64,000 nt of DNA, from positions 1 through 64,000 of the forward strand of contig JHYK01000012.1 of assembly GCA_000621405.1 (NCBI GenBank). The letters run 5' to 3'. Under the pieces are notes generated by a model. It worked only from the letters and a program-made list of their open reading frames with translations. It searched no databases and was not told the DNA's origin. Position 1 is the stretch's first letter. Each line of letters starts with the position of its first letter. Of the stretch, positions 26,238-35,755 are shown in pieces. Source of the stretch: Lachnospiraceae bacterium AC3007 (GTDB lineage Bacteria > Bacillota > Clostridia > Lachnospirales > Lachnospiraceae). The position numbers were made by a program, and so were the translations under genes.

Positions 26238-27268
26238 AGACCAAGACAAAGAAGAGTTTTAACAGCAACACGCTGCTGCTCATCATCACCATAGTACTGT
26301 TCGTCGTATTATATGCAGGCGGATGTATTGCATACGGATCCAGAGGATTCACGCATTTCCAGACCTTCCTTAACATCCTTATCACAAATGCGGGTCTAAT
26401 CTGCGTAGCCTGCGGAATGACATGTGTCATGCTCACCGGCGGTATAGATATTTCAGTCGGAGCGCTGATCGCAATGGACTGCATGATGCTCGCAGTGGGA
26501 ATGTCAAACGGCATCGGAGCAATCCCGATGGTCCTTCTTGTCCTTCTGGTAGGTATAGTGTTCGGTATCGTGCAGGGCTTCCTTGTCGGATATCTCGAGA
26601 TACAGCCGTTCATAGTGTCAATGGCGGGAATGTTCTTCTGCAGAGGCATGACTGCCGTGATATGTACGGATCAGGTATCTATCACAGAGAAGATAAATCC
26701 TATGTTTTATGCATGGGCAAACGCAAAGATCACGGTTCCTTTCGGCGGATATCTGAACAATAAGGGAAAATACATGGCTCCCTATGTCAGGCCGGGAGTC
26801 ATAGTAGCTCTCCTTGTACTTGTGGTGATCTTCATAGTATTAAGATACACAAAGTTCGGCCGTTCTCTCTACGCCGTAGGCGGAAGCGCACAGTCGGCTG
26901 CCATGATGGGACTGAATGTTAAGCTGATCAAGATGAAGGCTTATATGCTGTCATCCTTCCTGTGCTCAATAGGCGGAATATGCTATTGCCTTAATACAAT
27001 GGCAGGATCCGTTACCCAGGCAACGGGACTTGAGATGGATGCCATATCCTCGGCGGTCATAGGAGGAACACTGCTTACCGGAGGTGTCGGTAACGTGATC
27101 GGTTCATTCTTCGGCGTGCTGATAAACGGAACGATTTCATCCATAGTCAAGACAAACGGTAAGCTTGCATCGTCATGGCCCAACATCCTTACTGCAGCTC
27201 TGCTCTTTGTGTTCATAGTCATTCAGAGCCTGTTCGCAGCGATAAGGGCAAGACAGAGCAACCGTTAA
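26234..27268 (+). CDS. Sugar ABC transporter permease (YjfF-like)
   Basis: This 344-residue paralog of the preceding permease has TGGIDISVGALIAMD, YAVGGSAQSAAMMGLN and GGTLLTGGVGNVIGS. The two should form a heterodimeric channel. An AGGGGGTGAG site lies before the start codon inside the previous gene. The second binding-protein gene begins 3 bases after its stop. Confidence 0.94.
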   Translation: MKTKTKKSFNSNTLLLIITIVLFVVLYAGGCIAYGSRGFTHFQTFLNILITNAGLICVACGMTCVMLTGGIDISVGALIAMDCMMLAVGMSNGIGAIPMVLLVLLVGIVFGIVQGFLVGYLEIQPFIVSMAGMFFCRGMTAVICTDQVSITEKINPMFYAWANAKITVPFGGYLNNKGKYMAPYVRPGVIVALLVLVVIFIVLRYTKFGRSLYAVGGSAQSAAMMGLNVKLIKMKAYMLSSFLCSIGGICYCLNTMAGSVTQATGLEMDAISSAVIGGTLLTGGVGNVIGSFFGVLINGTISSIVKTNGKLASSWPNILTAALLFVFIVIQSLFAAIRARQSNR

Positions 27269-27271
27269 TAC

Positions 27272-28369
27272 ATGAAAAGACAGACACTAAAGACATTACT
27301 GACAGGGAGCGCATTATTATTATGCGCTCTCTGTGTATTTTTTACAGGCTGCGGGAATATAGTCGCGGAGACAACGGAGGAGAAGGCAGAGACATCTTCG
27401 CATTCCGATGAGGACAAGCTGACCATAGGTCTGTCTCAGGTCGGATCGGAATCCGACTGGCGGATGGCATCTACGGACTCGGTTAAGGCAGCATTTTCTT
27501 CAGCGGAAGGATACAACCTGATCTTTGATGATGCCCAGCAGAAGCAGGAAAATCAGCTTAAGGCCATAAGAGAATTCATAGATCAGGGAGTGGACTATAT
27601 CATACTGGATCCCATAGTCGAGACAGGCTGGGATTCGGTCCTGACAGAAGCCAGGGAAGCGGGGATCCCGGTGATCGTATACGACAGAGGGATTGAGGTG
27701 GATGATGAAGATCTCTATGTATGCTGGATAGGATCTGATTTTAAGCTGGAAGGAGAAAGGGCGTGTGTCTGGCTTGAAGAATTCCTTGCCAGCCGCGGAG
27801 TAAACCGGAATATCAATATTGCGGATCTACAGGGTACGCTCGGCGCGTCGGCTCAGATAGGCAGATCTGCCGCTCTGGAGGAGGCGGTGACTCTCAATAA
27901 GAACTGGAGGATCATAGCCAGGGACTCGGGTGATTTCACCACCGCAAAAGGCAAAGAAGTGATGACTGAGATGCTGAATAAGCACGGGCGCGATATCAAT
28001 GTCATATATGCAGAGAATGACAACATGGCATATGGTGCGATAGAAGCGCTTGAAAAAAAAGGATACACGGCCGGCATGGATATTGAAAACGGCGAGATCC
28101 TCGTTATCTCCTTTGATGCCACACATAATGGACTGGAGCTCACACTTGACGGAAAGATCGCTGCAAATACAGAGTGTAATCCTCTGTATGGACCGCGTCT
28201 TACGGAGATCATCGATACCCTTGAAAAAGGGGGATCGGTAGAAAAGGTTACCTATATTGATGAAGAGCAGTTTTCGGGGATATCCTACATCGGGACCATA
28301 CAGGTCAGAAACCGGCCCTACACAGTAACATATCTGACGGAAGATCTTATTAACGACAGACAATATTGA
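27272..28369 (+). CDS. Second sugar-binding lipoprotein, possible sensor
   Basis: This 365-residue lipoprotein (lipobox FFTGC, Cys27) is a clear paralog of the first binding protein. It shares the SQVGSESDWRMAST start of the mature fold, LDPIVETGWDSVLTEAREAGIPVIV and GTLGASAQIGR. It lacks the Ala-rich spacer. No Shine-Dalgarno is visible; translation probably couples to the permease stop 3 bases upstream. A second binding protein in a locus with a LytS/YesN pair recalls the XylFII sensor arrangement of clostridia, in which the binding protein presents sugar to the kinase. That role is inferred. Confidence 0.88.
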   Translation: MKRQTLKTLLTGSALLLCALCVFFTGCGNIVAETTEEKAETSSHSDEDKLTIGLSQVGSESDWRMASTDSVKAAFSSAEGYNLIFDDAQQKQENQLKAIREFIDQGVDYIILDPIVETGWDSVLTEAREAGIPVIVYDRGIEVDDEDLYVCWIGSDFKLEGERACVWLEEFLASRGVNRNINIADLQGTLGASAQIGRSAALEEAVTLNKNWRIIARDSGDFTTAKGKEVMTEMLNKHGRDINVIYAENDNMAYGAIEALEKKGYTAGMDIENGEILVISFDATHNGLELTLDGKIAANTECNPLYGPRLTEIIDTLEKGGSVEKVTYIDEEQFSGISYIGTIQVRNRPYTVTYLTEDLINDRQY

Positions 28370-28375
28370 GAATAA

Positions 28376-28409
28376 AAGATCCCGGCCGAAGATCATCGGC
28401 CGGGATCTT
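28376..28409. terminator. Bidirectional terminator between convergent genes
   Basis: AAGATCCCGGCCG and CGGCCGGGATCTT form a 13-bp stem with an 8-base loop. A residues lie on the left and T residues on the right, so it can serve both the binding-protein operon and cellobiose phosphorylase. Confidence 0.85.
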
Positions 28410-28422
28410 ATCATTTGATCTT

Positions 28423-30858
28423 TTATCCCATTACTATCTCAACGGAGACATCCTTCTTTGCGGGATCATAAGGGATCACGTTGCCGGACACTTCCTGTCC
28501 GTCGACAGTCATCTTCTTTACGCCCTTGCACACATCATCAGGGTTCTTGACCTCGATATGATAAACCGAATCTCTGTATTCACGCGTGATCCTGAAATCA
28601 CCAAAGCCGTGAGGAGTGCAGGGATTGATCTGCAGACCGGAAAGCGTGGGATAGACTCCGAGGATGTACTGTGAGATATCCGTGAAGGTCCATGCTGCCG
28701 TACCGGTAAGCCATGAGTTCTTGCCCTGACCGAAGAATTTTGCATCACGTCCCGCGACCATCTGTGAATATACATAAGGCTCCGTGCGGTGGATCTCAGA
28801 GATATCCTGCAGATATGCCGGGCAGGTCTTCTTATAGATCTCGAACGCCCTGTCGCCGTCGCCGACTACAGTCTCCGCGATCGATACCCATGGATTATTG
28901 TGGCAGAAAATGCCGGCATTTTCCTTATATCCGGGCGGATAGGAAGATATCTCGCCGAGCTCGACGTGATACTTCGTATAGGCGGGCTGGAGTATCATGA
29001 TACCGTATTCGGTATCCAGCATCTCCTTGACGGAGTCCATGGCTAGCTGAGCTTCGCCTGTCTCTACACCGACTCCCGCCAGCACACAGAAGCCCTGAGG
29101 CTCAATGAATATCTTTCCTTCATCACATTCGCTGGATCCGACCTTATTGCCGTTGGCATCATATGCCCTGACAAACCATTTTCCGTCCCAGCCGCCGGTA
29201 AGAAGAGCCTTTGTCATCTTTTCGACTTCGTCCCTTGCTCTTTTTGCTTCATCCGTCTTGCCGATGAAGTCACAGAGATCGGCGTATTCATTGCCGTATT
29301 TTACGAACATACCGCCGATGAAGACCGATTCGGCTACCGGACCTTCCGAAGGACCGAAGGTCTGGAAGGATTCACCGGGATGCTCTGAGAAACAGTTGAG
29401 GTTCAGGCAGTCATTCCAGTCTGCGCGTCCGATAAGCGGCAGATCATGGGGGCCCTTATGCTCTATGATATAGTTGAGGCTTCTCGTAAGATGCTCAAAG
29501 AGAGAGGTTGCCTTGGACATATCATTATCGTAGGGAACCTTCTCATCAAGTATCGAGGTATCTCCGGTCTCGCGGATATATGCAGATGTTCCTGCAATGA
29601 GCCAGAGCGGATCGTCATTGAAGCCGCTTCCGATATCGGAGTTGCCCTTCTTGGTGAGAGGCTGGTACTGGTGATATGCAGAACCGTCTTCAAACTGGGT
29701 AGATGCAATGTCTATGATCCTCTGCCTTGCTCTGTCGGGAATGAGATGCACAAATCCGAGAAGATCCTGGCAGGAATCCCTGAAGCCCATGCCCCTTCCT
29801 ATTCCTGACTCATAATATGATGCGGAACGGCTCATGTTGAAGGTGACCATGCACTGATACTGATTCCAGATGTTCACCATGCGGTTTACCTTGTCGTTTG
29901 CCGTATCGACAGTGAACTTGGAGAGAAGTCTCTTCCAGTAAGCCTTGAGAGCATTGAAGGAAGCTTCCACATCGGCGTCTGTCTTATATTTGGAGAGCAT
30001 CTTTTCTGCAGGAGCCTTATTGATCACATCCTGCGACTCCCATTTCTGATCGTTCGGATTCTCGCAGTATCCGAGGACAAATACGAAGGATCTTGATTCT
30101 CCGGGAGCAAGCGTGATATCTATCTGATGAGAAGCGACAGGATACCAACCTGAAGCAACGGAGTTGGTACATTTTCCGTTGACAATGGCATCGGGAGCGG
30201 CTGAAGAACCATACACTCCGATGAAATCATCACGGGAGGTATCAAAACCGTCAACGTCGGTATTAACGGAATAGACAGCGTAATGATTGCGTCTTTCGCG
30301 GTATTCTGTTTTGTGATAGATAGTGCTTCCGATGACTTCGACCTCACCGGTGGAAAGGTTGCGCTGGAAGTTTGTCATGTCGTCCATGGCATTCCACAGA
30401 CAGAATTCCACATATGAGAAAAGCTGGATCTTCTTCTCGGAAGCCCCGTCATTTGTGACACGTACCTGCATGACCTCACAGGTGTCATCCATGGGGACGA
30501 AGCAGAGAACATCGGCGCTTATCTTATCCTTCATGCCGTGGAATCTGGAATACCCCATGCCGTGACGGCATTCATATTCATCAAGCTCTGTCTTTGAAGG
30601 CTGCCACGCAGGATTCCAGATCGTATCGCCATCCTTGATATAGAAATACTTTCCGTTGTTATCCAGAGGCATGCTGTTATATCTGTAACGGGTAAGACGG
30701 AGCAGCTTTGCATCCTTATAGAAAGAATAACCTCCGCCGGTATTGGAGATCAGGGAAAAGAAATCATTGCTTCCCAGATAGTTGATCCAGGGCAGAGGAG
30801 TCTTGGGCGTCGTAATGACGTACTCCATGTGTTCATCATCGAAATGTCCGAAATTCAT
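28423..30858 (-). CDS. cbp: Cellobiose phosphorylase (GH94)
   Basis: This 811-residue intracellular enzyme splits cellobiose with phosphate to glucose 1-phosphate and glucose, saving ATP. The start ([16 protein letters not shown], then [18 protein letters not shown]) and the [11 protein letters not shown] segment are characteristic of cellobiose-specific GH94. The general-acid Asp is in [10 protein letters not shown]. Length fits the family (about 800-820). It is divergent from a LacI-type regulator with shared candidate operators. No cellobiose transporter is adjacent, so uptake must use another locus. Chitobiose or cellodextrin phosphorylase is less likely on the N-terminal motifs. Confidence 0.95.
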   Translation of the reverse strand: MNFGHFDDEHMEYVITTPKTPLPWINYLGSNDFFSLISNTGGGYSFYKDAKLLRLTRYRYNSMPLDNNGKYFYIKDGDTIWNPAWQPSKTELDEYECRHGMGYSRFHGMKDKISADVLCFVPMDDTCEVMQVRVTNDGASEKKIQLFSYVEFCLWNAMDDMTNFQRNLSTGEVEVIGSTIYHKTEYRERRNHYAVYSVNTDVDGFDTSRDDFIGVYGSSAAPDAIVNGKCTNSVASGWYPVASHQIDITLAPGESRSFVFVLGYCENPNDQKWESQDVINKAPAEKMLSKYKTDADVEASFNALKAYWKRLLSKFTVDTANDKVNRMVNIWNQYQCMVTFNMSRSASYYESGIGRGMGFRDSCQDLLGFVHLIPDRARQRIIDIASTQFEDGSAYHQYQPLTKKGNSDIGSGFNDDPLWLIAGTSAYIRETGDTSILDEKVPYDNDMSKATSLFEHLTRSLNYIIEHKGPHDLPLIGRADWNDCLNLNCFSEHPGESFQTFGPSEGPVAESVFIGGMFVKYGNEYADLCDFIGKTDEAKRARDEVEKMTKALLTGGWDGKWFVRAYDANGNKVGSSECDEGKIFIEPQGFCVLAGVGVETGEAQLAMDSVKEMLDTEYGIMILQPAYTKYHVELGEISSYPPGYKENAGIFCHNNPWVSIAETVVGDGDRAFEIYKKTCPAYLQDISEIHRTEPYVYSQMVAGRDAKFFGQGKNSWLTGTAAWTFTDISQYILGVYPTLSGLQINPCTPHGFGDFRITREYRDSVYHIEVKNPDDVCKGVKKMTVDGQEVSGNVIPYDPAKKDVSVEIVMG

Positions 30859-30885
30859 CTTGTGTACCCCCTATAAGTCACCAAT

Positions 30886-30899
30886 CTTTAACGATTAAG
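30886..30899. promoter_or_regulatory. LacI-type operator candidate 1
   Basis: CTTTAACGATTAAG is a near-perfect dyad with a central CG, the usual form of LacI-family operators. It lies about 25 bases downstream of the predicted cbp transcription start, where a bound repressor would block elongation. Confidence 0.5.
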
Positions 30900-30927
30900 T
30901 ATACGGGCATAATATGCCTGTTATTAG

Positions 30928-30956
30928 ATTATATTCTATAACACATGCAAATACAA
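30928..30956 (-). promoter_or_regulatory. Promoter of cbp
   Basis: On the minus strand TTGTAT (30951-30956), 17 bases and TATAAT (30928-30933). Transcription should start near 30921. Confidence 0.7.
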
Positions 30957-31001
30957 CAGGGAAAGTAAAACGCCGTGTCATATTATGAGAAAGTCCGAAG
31001 A

Positions 31002-31015
31002 CTTAATGCATTAAG
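31002..31015. promoter_or_regulatory. LacI-type operator candidate 2
   Basis: CTTAATGCATTAAG is the core of a perfect 16-base palindrome (31001-31016). It shares the ATTAAG half-site with the other two candidates but has GC in the centre. Confidence 0.45.
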
Positions 31016-31085
31016 TGAAACCCGGAAAAGCACGGAAATCAAGGCTGTGACAATACTGAGGCAGATACAGGGACGAAAAGGATTA

Positions 31086-31114
31086 TTGACTATAATCGCA
31101 GAATGTTGTATATT
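31086..31114 (+). promoter_or_regulatory. Promoter of the LacI-type regulator
   Basis: TTGACT (31086-31091), 17 bases, then TATATT (31109-31114). It lies after the ORF's first possible start at 31103, which is why that start is rejected. Confidence 0.7.
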
Positions 31115-31121
31115 TCAAGTG

Positions 31122-31135
31122 CGAAAACGATTAAG
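31122..31135. promoter_or_regulatory. LacI-type operator candidate 3
   Basis: CGAAAACGATTAAG repeats ten bases of candidate 1 (AACGATTAAG). It lies at the predicted start of the regulator transcript, consistent with autoregulation. Confidence 0.45.
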
Positions 31136-31174
31136 AGGACCTGCGTGATCATTACATATGGGGGGAGTAAAGCG

Positions 31175-32185
31175 ATGGTCTCTATGAAGGATATAGCGAG
31201 CAGAGTCGGGGTTTCCGTAGCCACCGTGAGCAAGGCGCTGAACGATCACAGTGACATCGGCAGCGCCACCAAGCAGAAGGTCAAGGAAGCGGCCCGGGAG
31301 ATGGGGTATTACCCGAATGCTTCCGCCAGAACGCTTAAGACAAATAAAAGCCAGAATATAGGAGTTCTTTTCAGGGACGAAGCCGGGAACGGTTTTACCC
31401 ATGACTTTTATGCCGGAGTTCTTGATTCTTTTAAGAAAACGGCAGAATCCAGAGGATACGACATCAGCTTCATCAACAGCAGCCGCAGTATCATGAACAT
31501 GAGATATCTTGAGCATTGCAGATACCGTGGCTATGACGGCGTCGTACTCGCATGTATTGATTTCACCGATCCCGATGTGGTGGAGCTTGCCACCAGTGAC
31601 ATCCCCGTCGTGACCATAGATCATGTCTTTGACAACAGGACAGCCATCATATCCGATAATGTAAAAGGGATGAGAGAGCTGGTCACATATATCTACAGAA
31701 ACTGCAGGCACAGAAAGATAGCGTATATCCACGGGGCTGATTCATCAGTCACAAGGAACAGGCTCGCAAGCTTTTATGCGACGATGGAAGACCTCGGCGG
31801 AGAAGTGCCCGACAAATATGTGCTTGACGGGATCTACAGGAATCCGGATATCGCATATGAGCTTACGATAAAGCTTCTGGAGATGTCAGATCCGCCTACA
31901 TGCATCATCTATCCGGATGATTTTTCCGCCATGGGCGGGATAAACGCGATAAAAGCGAAGGGACTCTCTATTCCGGATGATATCTCCATAGCTGGATATG
32001 ACGGCATAAGGATAGCAAAAGTGCTGGAGCCCAAGCTCGTCACCATAGAGCAGAATACCCTTGAGATAGGAGATCTGGCAGCAAAGCGTCTTGTTCAGAT
32101 GATAGAGAGGCCCAAGTCGGCCATAGCTGAGAGGATACTGGTCGAAGGGAAGCTCATCCCGGGCGAATCCGTTAAGACTCTCTGA
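31175..32185 (+). CDS. LacI-family transcriptional regulator
   Basis: This 336-residue regulator has an N-terminal helix-turn-helix (MKDIASRVGVSVATVSKALN) with hinge helix ARTLKTNKS, and a C-terminal sugar-binding fold with IISDNVKG, YIHGA and PDDISIAGYD. The ATG at 31175 lies behind GGGGGGAG and downstream of the mapped promoter. Its position divergent from cbp suggests control of cellobiose use, perhaps with cellobiose as effector. The rRNA methyltransferase gene starts 6 bases after its stop and may be cotranscribed. Confidence 0.94.
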   Translation: MVSMKDIASRVGVSVATVSKALNDHSDIGSATKQKVKEAAREMGYYPNASARTLKTNKSQNIGVLFRDEAGNGFTHDFYAGVLDSFKKTAESRGYDISFINSSRSIMNMRYLEHCRYRGYDGVVLACIDFTDPDVVELATSDIPVVTIDHVFDNRTAIISDNVKGMRELVTYIYRNCRHRKIAYIHGADSSVTRNRLASFYATMEDLGGEVPDKYVLDGIYRNPDIAYELTIKLLEMSDPPTCIIYPDDFSAMGGINAIKAKGLSIPDDISIAGYDGIRIAKVLEPKLVTIEQNTLEIGDLAAKRLVQMIERPKSAIAERILVEGKLIPGESVKTL

Positions 32186-32191
32186 GATGGT

Positions 32192-33349
32192 ATGCTGAAA
32201 TTCGATATCATATGCCCGTGCCACTTTGGCCTCGAGGCAGTGCTAAAAAGAGAGATCAGCGATCTCGGATATGAGATAGCCCGCACCGAAGACGGACGGG
32301 TGATCTTTCACGGAGACCCCGATGCGGTGGTGATGGCAAATCTCCACCTTAGGACGGCCGAGAGAGTCCTTATTGACTGCGCTGAGTTTGACGCATACAG
32401 CTTTGATGATCTCTTCGAAGCGGTAAAGGCAGTCAGATGGGAAGACTATATCCCCAGGGACGGCAGATTCTGGGTAAAGAAGGCATCTTCCGTCAATTCA
32501 AAGCTCTTTTCCCCTAGAGATATACAGTCCATAACAAAAAAAGCAATGGTGGATCACTTGTCAGGAGTCTATGGCGTAGCCCGTTTTGAGGAGACGGGTG
32601 ACGATTATCCTTTGCGTGTTTTCATAAATAAAGACCATGTTACCGTAGGACTTGATACTACGGGAGATTCACTTCATAAGAGGGGCTACAGGCCGGAGGC
32701 TGTGGAAGCGCCGATAGCTGAAAATCTTGCTGCCGCGCTCATCATGCTGACGCCCTGGAGAGCGGACCGTTATCTTGTCGATCCTTTTTGCGGCTCCGGA
32801 ACGTTTCTGATAGAGGCAGCCATGATGGCGAGAAATATAGCTCCCGGGCTGTCGAGAAGTTTTACCGCTGAGAGATGGACTGATCTTATTGATAAAAAAC
32901 TGTGGTACGAAGCTTCTGACGAAGCGACATCGGAGATAATACCCGATCTTCAGGTACCGCTTCAGGGATATGATATAGATCCGAAGGCGCTGGAGATAGC
33001 AAGAGAAAATGCAAAAAGGGCCGGGGTCCTTGACACCATTCATTTCCAGCAGAGGGCGGTTGCCGATCTTTCTCATCACGGAAGCTACGGCTTTGTGATA
33101 ACGAATCCTCCATACGGTGAGAGGATAGAGTCGAAAGAAACCCTGCCTCCGATTTATAAAGACCTCGGAGAGGCTATGAAGCGCCTTGATACCTGGTCTT
33201 TGTATATGGTAACCTCTTATGCGGACGCGGAAAGATATATCGGGAAAAAGGCAGAAAAGAACCGCAAGATCTATAACGGCATGATACGAACAAGATTCTT
33301 AAGCTTCCCGGGACCGAAGCCTCCGAAAAGAAACAGGGAAAAGACATGA
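32192..33349 (+). CDS. THUMP-domain 23S rRNA guanine-N2 methyltransferase (RlmL/YpsC family)
   Basis: This 385-residue protein has an N-terminal ferredoxin-like/THUMP RNA-binding part (1-155) with LKREISDLGYE, and a Rossmann methyltransferase part with VDPFCGSGTFLIEAA for SAM binding and catalytic NPPYGER. Members methylate N2 of a guanine in 23S rRNA. It is the single-domain form, unlike the fused RlmKL of enterobacteria. The start lacks a strong ribosome site, consistent with coupling to the upstream lacI gene. It overlaps the next gene by 4 bases. Confidence 0.92.
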   Translation: MLKFDIICPCHFGLEAVLKREISDLGYEIARTEDGRVIFHGDPDAVVMANLHLRTAERVLIDCAEFDAYSFDDLFEAVKAVRWEDYIPRDGRFWVKKASSVNSKLFSPRDIQSITKKAMVDHLSGVYGVARFEETGDDYPLRVFINKDHVTVGLDTTGDSLHKRGYRPEAVEAPIAENLAAALIMLTPWRADRYLVDPFCGSGTFLIEAAMMARNIAPGLSRSFTAERWTDLIDKKLWYEASDEATSEIIPDLQVPLQGYDIDPKALEIARENAKRAGVLDTIHFQQRAVADLSHHGSYGFVITNPPYGERIESKETLPPIYKDLGEAMKRLDTWSLYMVTSYADAERYIGKKAEKNRKIYNGMIRTRFLSFPGPKPPKRNREKT

Positions 33350-34371
33350 AGAATTACGGATTGCTCATACTGACCATAGCGGCAACCCTGGTATGCATGC
33401 CCGTCATGCTTTTTTTATTTACACATAATGATGTATATGCAGGAGGCATGATCCTGGAGGATGCAAAAACCGATGTCGAAATCAGCGCCGTAAAGACGAC
33501 TCTTGATACCGAGAGCAACATACAGATAGTGGACGGGATAGATGAAGGGGACGAGATAAGTCTCGGCATCCCTCTGAATTATGATACCGATGCCGACGCG
33601 ATAATAGTTCAGGAAGATAAGGTCGAGTCAGTCATCAGCATATACATCCCCACAGAGGATGACAAGTATTACTACAGGAATGAGCTTACAGGATCCCAGA
33701 AGGGAATAGCATCCGTTGAATATGATTATAAGGACGGGGCAGCGGGCTTTGAGATAGTAACGGACGGGTATTATATAGCTACTGTGCACCTGACGCAAAG
33801 GGAGCTGTATCTGGAACTTGTCTCTCCAAAGGAACTGTACGGTCATGTGTTTGTGATCGATGCGCCACATGGTGGAGATGATAACGGCAACAGCGCATAC
33901 GGAGTAAAGGAAAAAGATGTATCTCTGAGGATTGCCCGCGCTATAGCCGATAAAGCTGAAGAGACCGGGGTCGGCGGCTTTTATCTCGTGAGAGGAACGG
34001 ATGAGCCTGTGTCGGAAGAAGACAGAGAGCGGCTGATATCGCTTTTGGATCCGGATTATTATATATGCATCCATGTAGATGCTGACGGCGATACGAGAGT
34101 CACTAACGGCATACGTGCGGTAGTGGATGATCCGCAGGATGAAAAAAGTGTAAGAAAACTGGTCAGTGTGATGGCATCCAAGACAGGACAGAAGGATCTC
34201 GGGGTGACAGCGGAGATCCCCGAAGAGGGCTCGCGGGGGCATATGATCGATCTCTATACAGGATATATCACAAATAAATCTGAGGCGCTTCAGATCGGAA
34301 GCGACGAGTATTCTTCGTCTGCCGGTGATGTGATATATGCGTGGCTGATGTATGAAAAGGAAGGGGAGTAA
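33346..34371 (+). CDS. Membrane-anchored amidase_3-like protein, probably inactive
   Basis: This 341-residue protein has one N-terminal membrane segment (about 5-26). The middle is a beta-rich domain of unknown type. The C-terminal part resembles N-acetylmuramoyl-L-alanine amidase type 3: VFVIDAPHGG supplies a His, GVKEKDVSLRIA a Glu, and YICIHVDAD a second His, all as in the zinc site. The segment where active enzymes have LVELGFITN reads DLYTGYITN, so the catalytic Glu is replaced. It may bind rather than cut peptidoglycan. It overlaps both neighbours (ATGA, TAATG) in a tight run. Confidence 0.75.
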   Translation: MKNYGLLILTIAATLVCMPVMLFLFTHNDVYAGGMILEDAKTDVEISAVKTTLDTESNIQIVDGIDEGDEISLGIPLNYDTDADAIIVQEDKVESVISIYIPTEDDKYYYRNELTGSQKGIASVEYDYKDGAAGFEIVTDGYYIATVHLTQRELYLELVSPKELYGHVFVIDAPHGGDDNGNSAYGVKEKDVSLRIARAIADKAEETGVGGFYLVRGTDEPVSEEDRERLISLLDPDYYICIHVDADGDTRVTNGIRAVVDDPQDEKSVRKLVSVMASKTGQKDLGVTAEIPEEGSRGHMIDLYTGYITNKSEALQIGSDEYSSSAGDVIYAWLMYEKEGE

Positions 34372-34979
34372 TGAAGATCATATTTGCGACGGGCAACAGG
34401 AACAAACTGCGCGAGATCAAAGGCATCATGGCAGGAGAAGATGTAGAGATAGTGACAGCTTCCGATGAGGGGATAGATGTCGATCCGGATGAGACGGGAG
34501 ACAGCTTTGAAGAAAATGCTCTCATAAAAGCTCGGGCGGTGTATGCCCTTTCCGATAAGACCTCGATCGTCCTTGCTGATGATTCCGGTCTGTGCATAGA
34601 TGCTCTTGGAGGTGAGAAGGGTGAACTGGGGATCCACTCTGCCAGATTCATGGGACATGACACCTCTTATGATATAAAGAACAGGGAGATACTGAGACGG
34701 ATGGCGGATGTGCCCGACGAAAAGAGGACTGCAAGATTCGCCTGCGCCATAGCTGCGATCTTTCCCGGAGACGGCAGGGAGGTCGTGGTCAGAGAGACTA
34801 TGGAAGGATATGTGGCGCATGAGATGGCAGGAGGCAATGGCTTTGGCTATGATCCTGTCTTCTATCTGCCGGAATTCGGGATGAATTCGGCTGAGATCTC
34901 AGCGGAGTCAAAGAATCTCATATCCCACAGAGGTAAGGCGATGAGACATATATCTGCCATTATAAAGGAGACGATGTGA
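34371..34979 (+). CDS. rdgB: XTP/dITP pyrophosphatase (RdgB/HAM1)
   Basis: This 202-residue house-cleaning enzyme removes pyrophosphate from ITP, dITP and XTP so that they are not built into nucleic acids. Motifs are FATGNRNKLREI at the start, DDSGLCIDALGG for metal binding, GFGYDPVF and SHRGKAM near the C-terminus. It begins at the base shared with the previous stop codon. Placement beside a YfcE/MJ0936-type phosphodiesterase is common in Firmicutes. Confidence 0.97.
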   Translation: MKIIFATGNRNKLREIKGIMAGEDVEIVTASDEGIDVDPDETGDSFEENALIKARAVYALSDKTSIVLADDSGLCIDALGGEKGELGIHSARFMGHDTSYDIKNREILRRMADVPDEKRTARFACAIAAIFPGDGREVVVRETMEGYVAHEMAGGNGFGYDPVFYLPEFGMNSAEISAESKNLISHRGKAMRHISAIIKETM

Positions 34980-35485
34980 AAGTCCTTATCGTAAGTGATA
35001 CTCACGGCCGGCATGAGACTCTTCTGAGAATACTCAACAATGAGACCGGATATGAGATGCTCATTCACTGCGGCGATACCGAAGGAGGAGAGGGCTGGAT
35101 CAGACAGCATGCGAAGTGCTTATCCGTGCCGATAGTAAAAGGGAACAATGACTTTTTCGGGCAGTTGCCGCATGATCTGGAACTTGATATAGCGGGACAT
35201 CACGCATTCATTACCCACGGTCACCGCTATGGTGTATCGATGGGAACAGAGAGGCTTGAAGAAGAGGCCTCCTCCCGTAAGGCGGATCTCTGCTTTTTCG
35301 GACATACGCACAGGCCGGTGATCGAAAAGACGGAGAGCGGGATCTGGATCGTTAACCCCGGATCTCTCTCGTATCCGAGGCAGGAGGGACGAGACCCGAC
35401 CTATGTGATAATGGATGTGGAAGAAGGAAAAGAACCGAGCTTTAAACTGAAAAAGGTGATGCGCCCGGCGGGGGGATATTATTGA
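34976..35485 (+). CDS. Metallophosphoesterase (YfcE/MJ0936/YsnB family)
   Basis: This 169-residue protein has metal motifs VSDTHGR, HCGDTEGG, KGNND, THGHRYG and GHTHRP, in the order of the calcineurin-like fold. Family members hydrolyse phosphodiesters with manganese; the physiological substrate is unknown. The start codon is GTG at 34976, overlapping the rdgB stop by 4 bases, with AAAGGAG 6 bases upstream. Confidence 0.93.
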   Translation: MKVLIVSDTHGRHETLLRILNNETGYEMLIHCGDTEGGEGWIRQHAKCLSVPIVKGNNDFFGQLPHDLELDIAGHHAFITHGHRYGVSMGTERLEEEASSRKADLCFFGHTHRPVIEKTESGIWIVNPGSLSYPRQEGRDPTYVIMDVEEGKEPSFKLKKVMRPAGGYY

Positions 35486-35511
35486 CACTTTTGTCAGCGG
35501 TGTAATAGAAT
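35482..35511 (+). promoter_or_regulatory. Promoter of tRNA-Pro
   Basis: TTGACA (35482-35487), an 18-base spacer and TAGAAT (35506-35511). The -35 box overlaps the stop codon of the preceding gene. Confidence 0.7.
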
Positions 35512-35551
35512 TTTTTTGTTAGTATTAGTCAGATTCAATATAACAATTTTG

Positions 35552-35625
35552 CGGGGTGTGGCTCAGTTTGGTAGAGCACTTGGTTTGGGACCAAGGGGCC
35601 GCAGGTTCGAATCCTGTCACCCCGA
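35552..35625 (+). tRNA. tRNA-Pro (anticodon TGG)
   Basis: A 74-base cloverleaf has acceptor stem CGGGGTG/CACCCCG, D arm GGCTCAGTTTGGTAGAGC, anticodon arm CTTGG-TTTGGGA-CCAAG with anticodon TGG, and T arm GCAGGTTCGAATCCTGT. Discriminator is A and CCA is not encoded. No clear terminator follows, so transcription may continue into the transporter gene. Confidence 0.97.
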
Positions 35626-35755
35626 GTAAAGATACCGGGAGAGCCGGGTGTGGCTGTCCCCTTCTATTTTTTCCGCTGGATCGGCGTTTTTATTTTCACA
35701 TTTTTCACCGTTGATTCCGGAAAGCAAAAGAAAAAAATGTAAACGGAGAGAAGTA

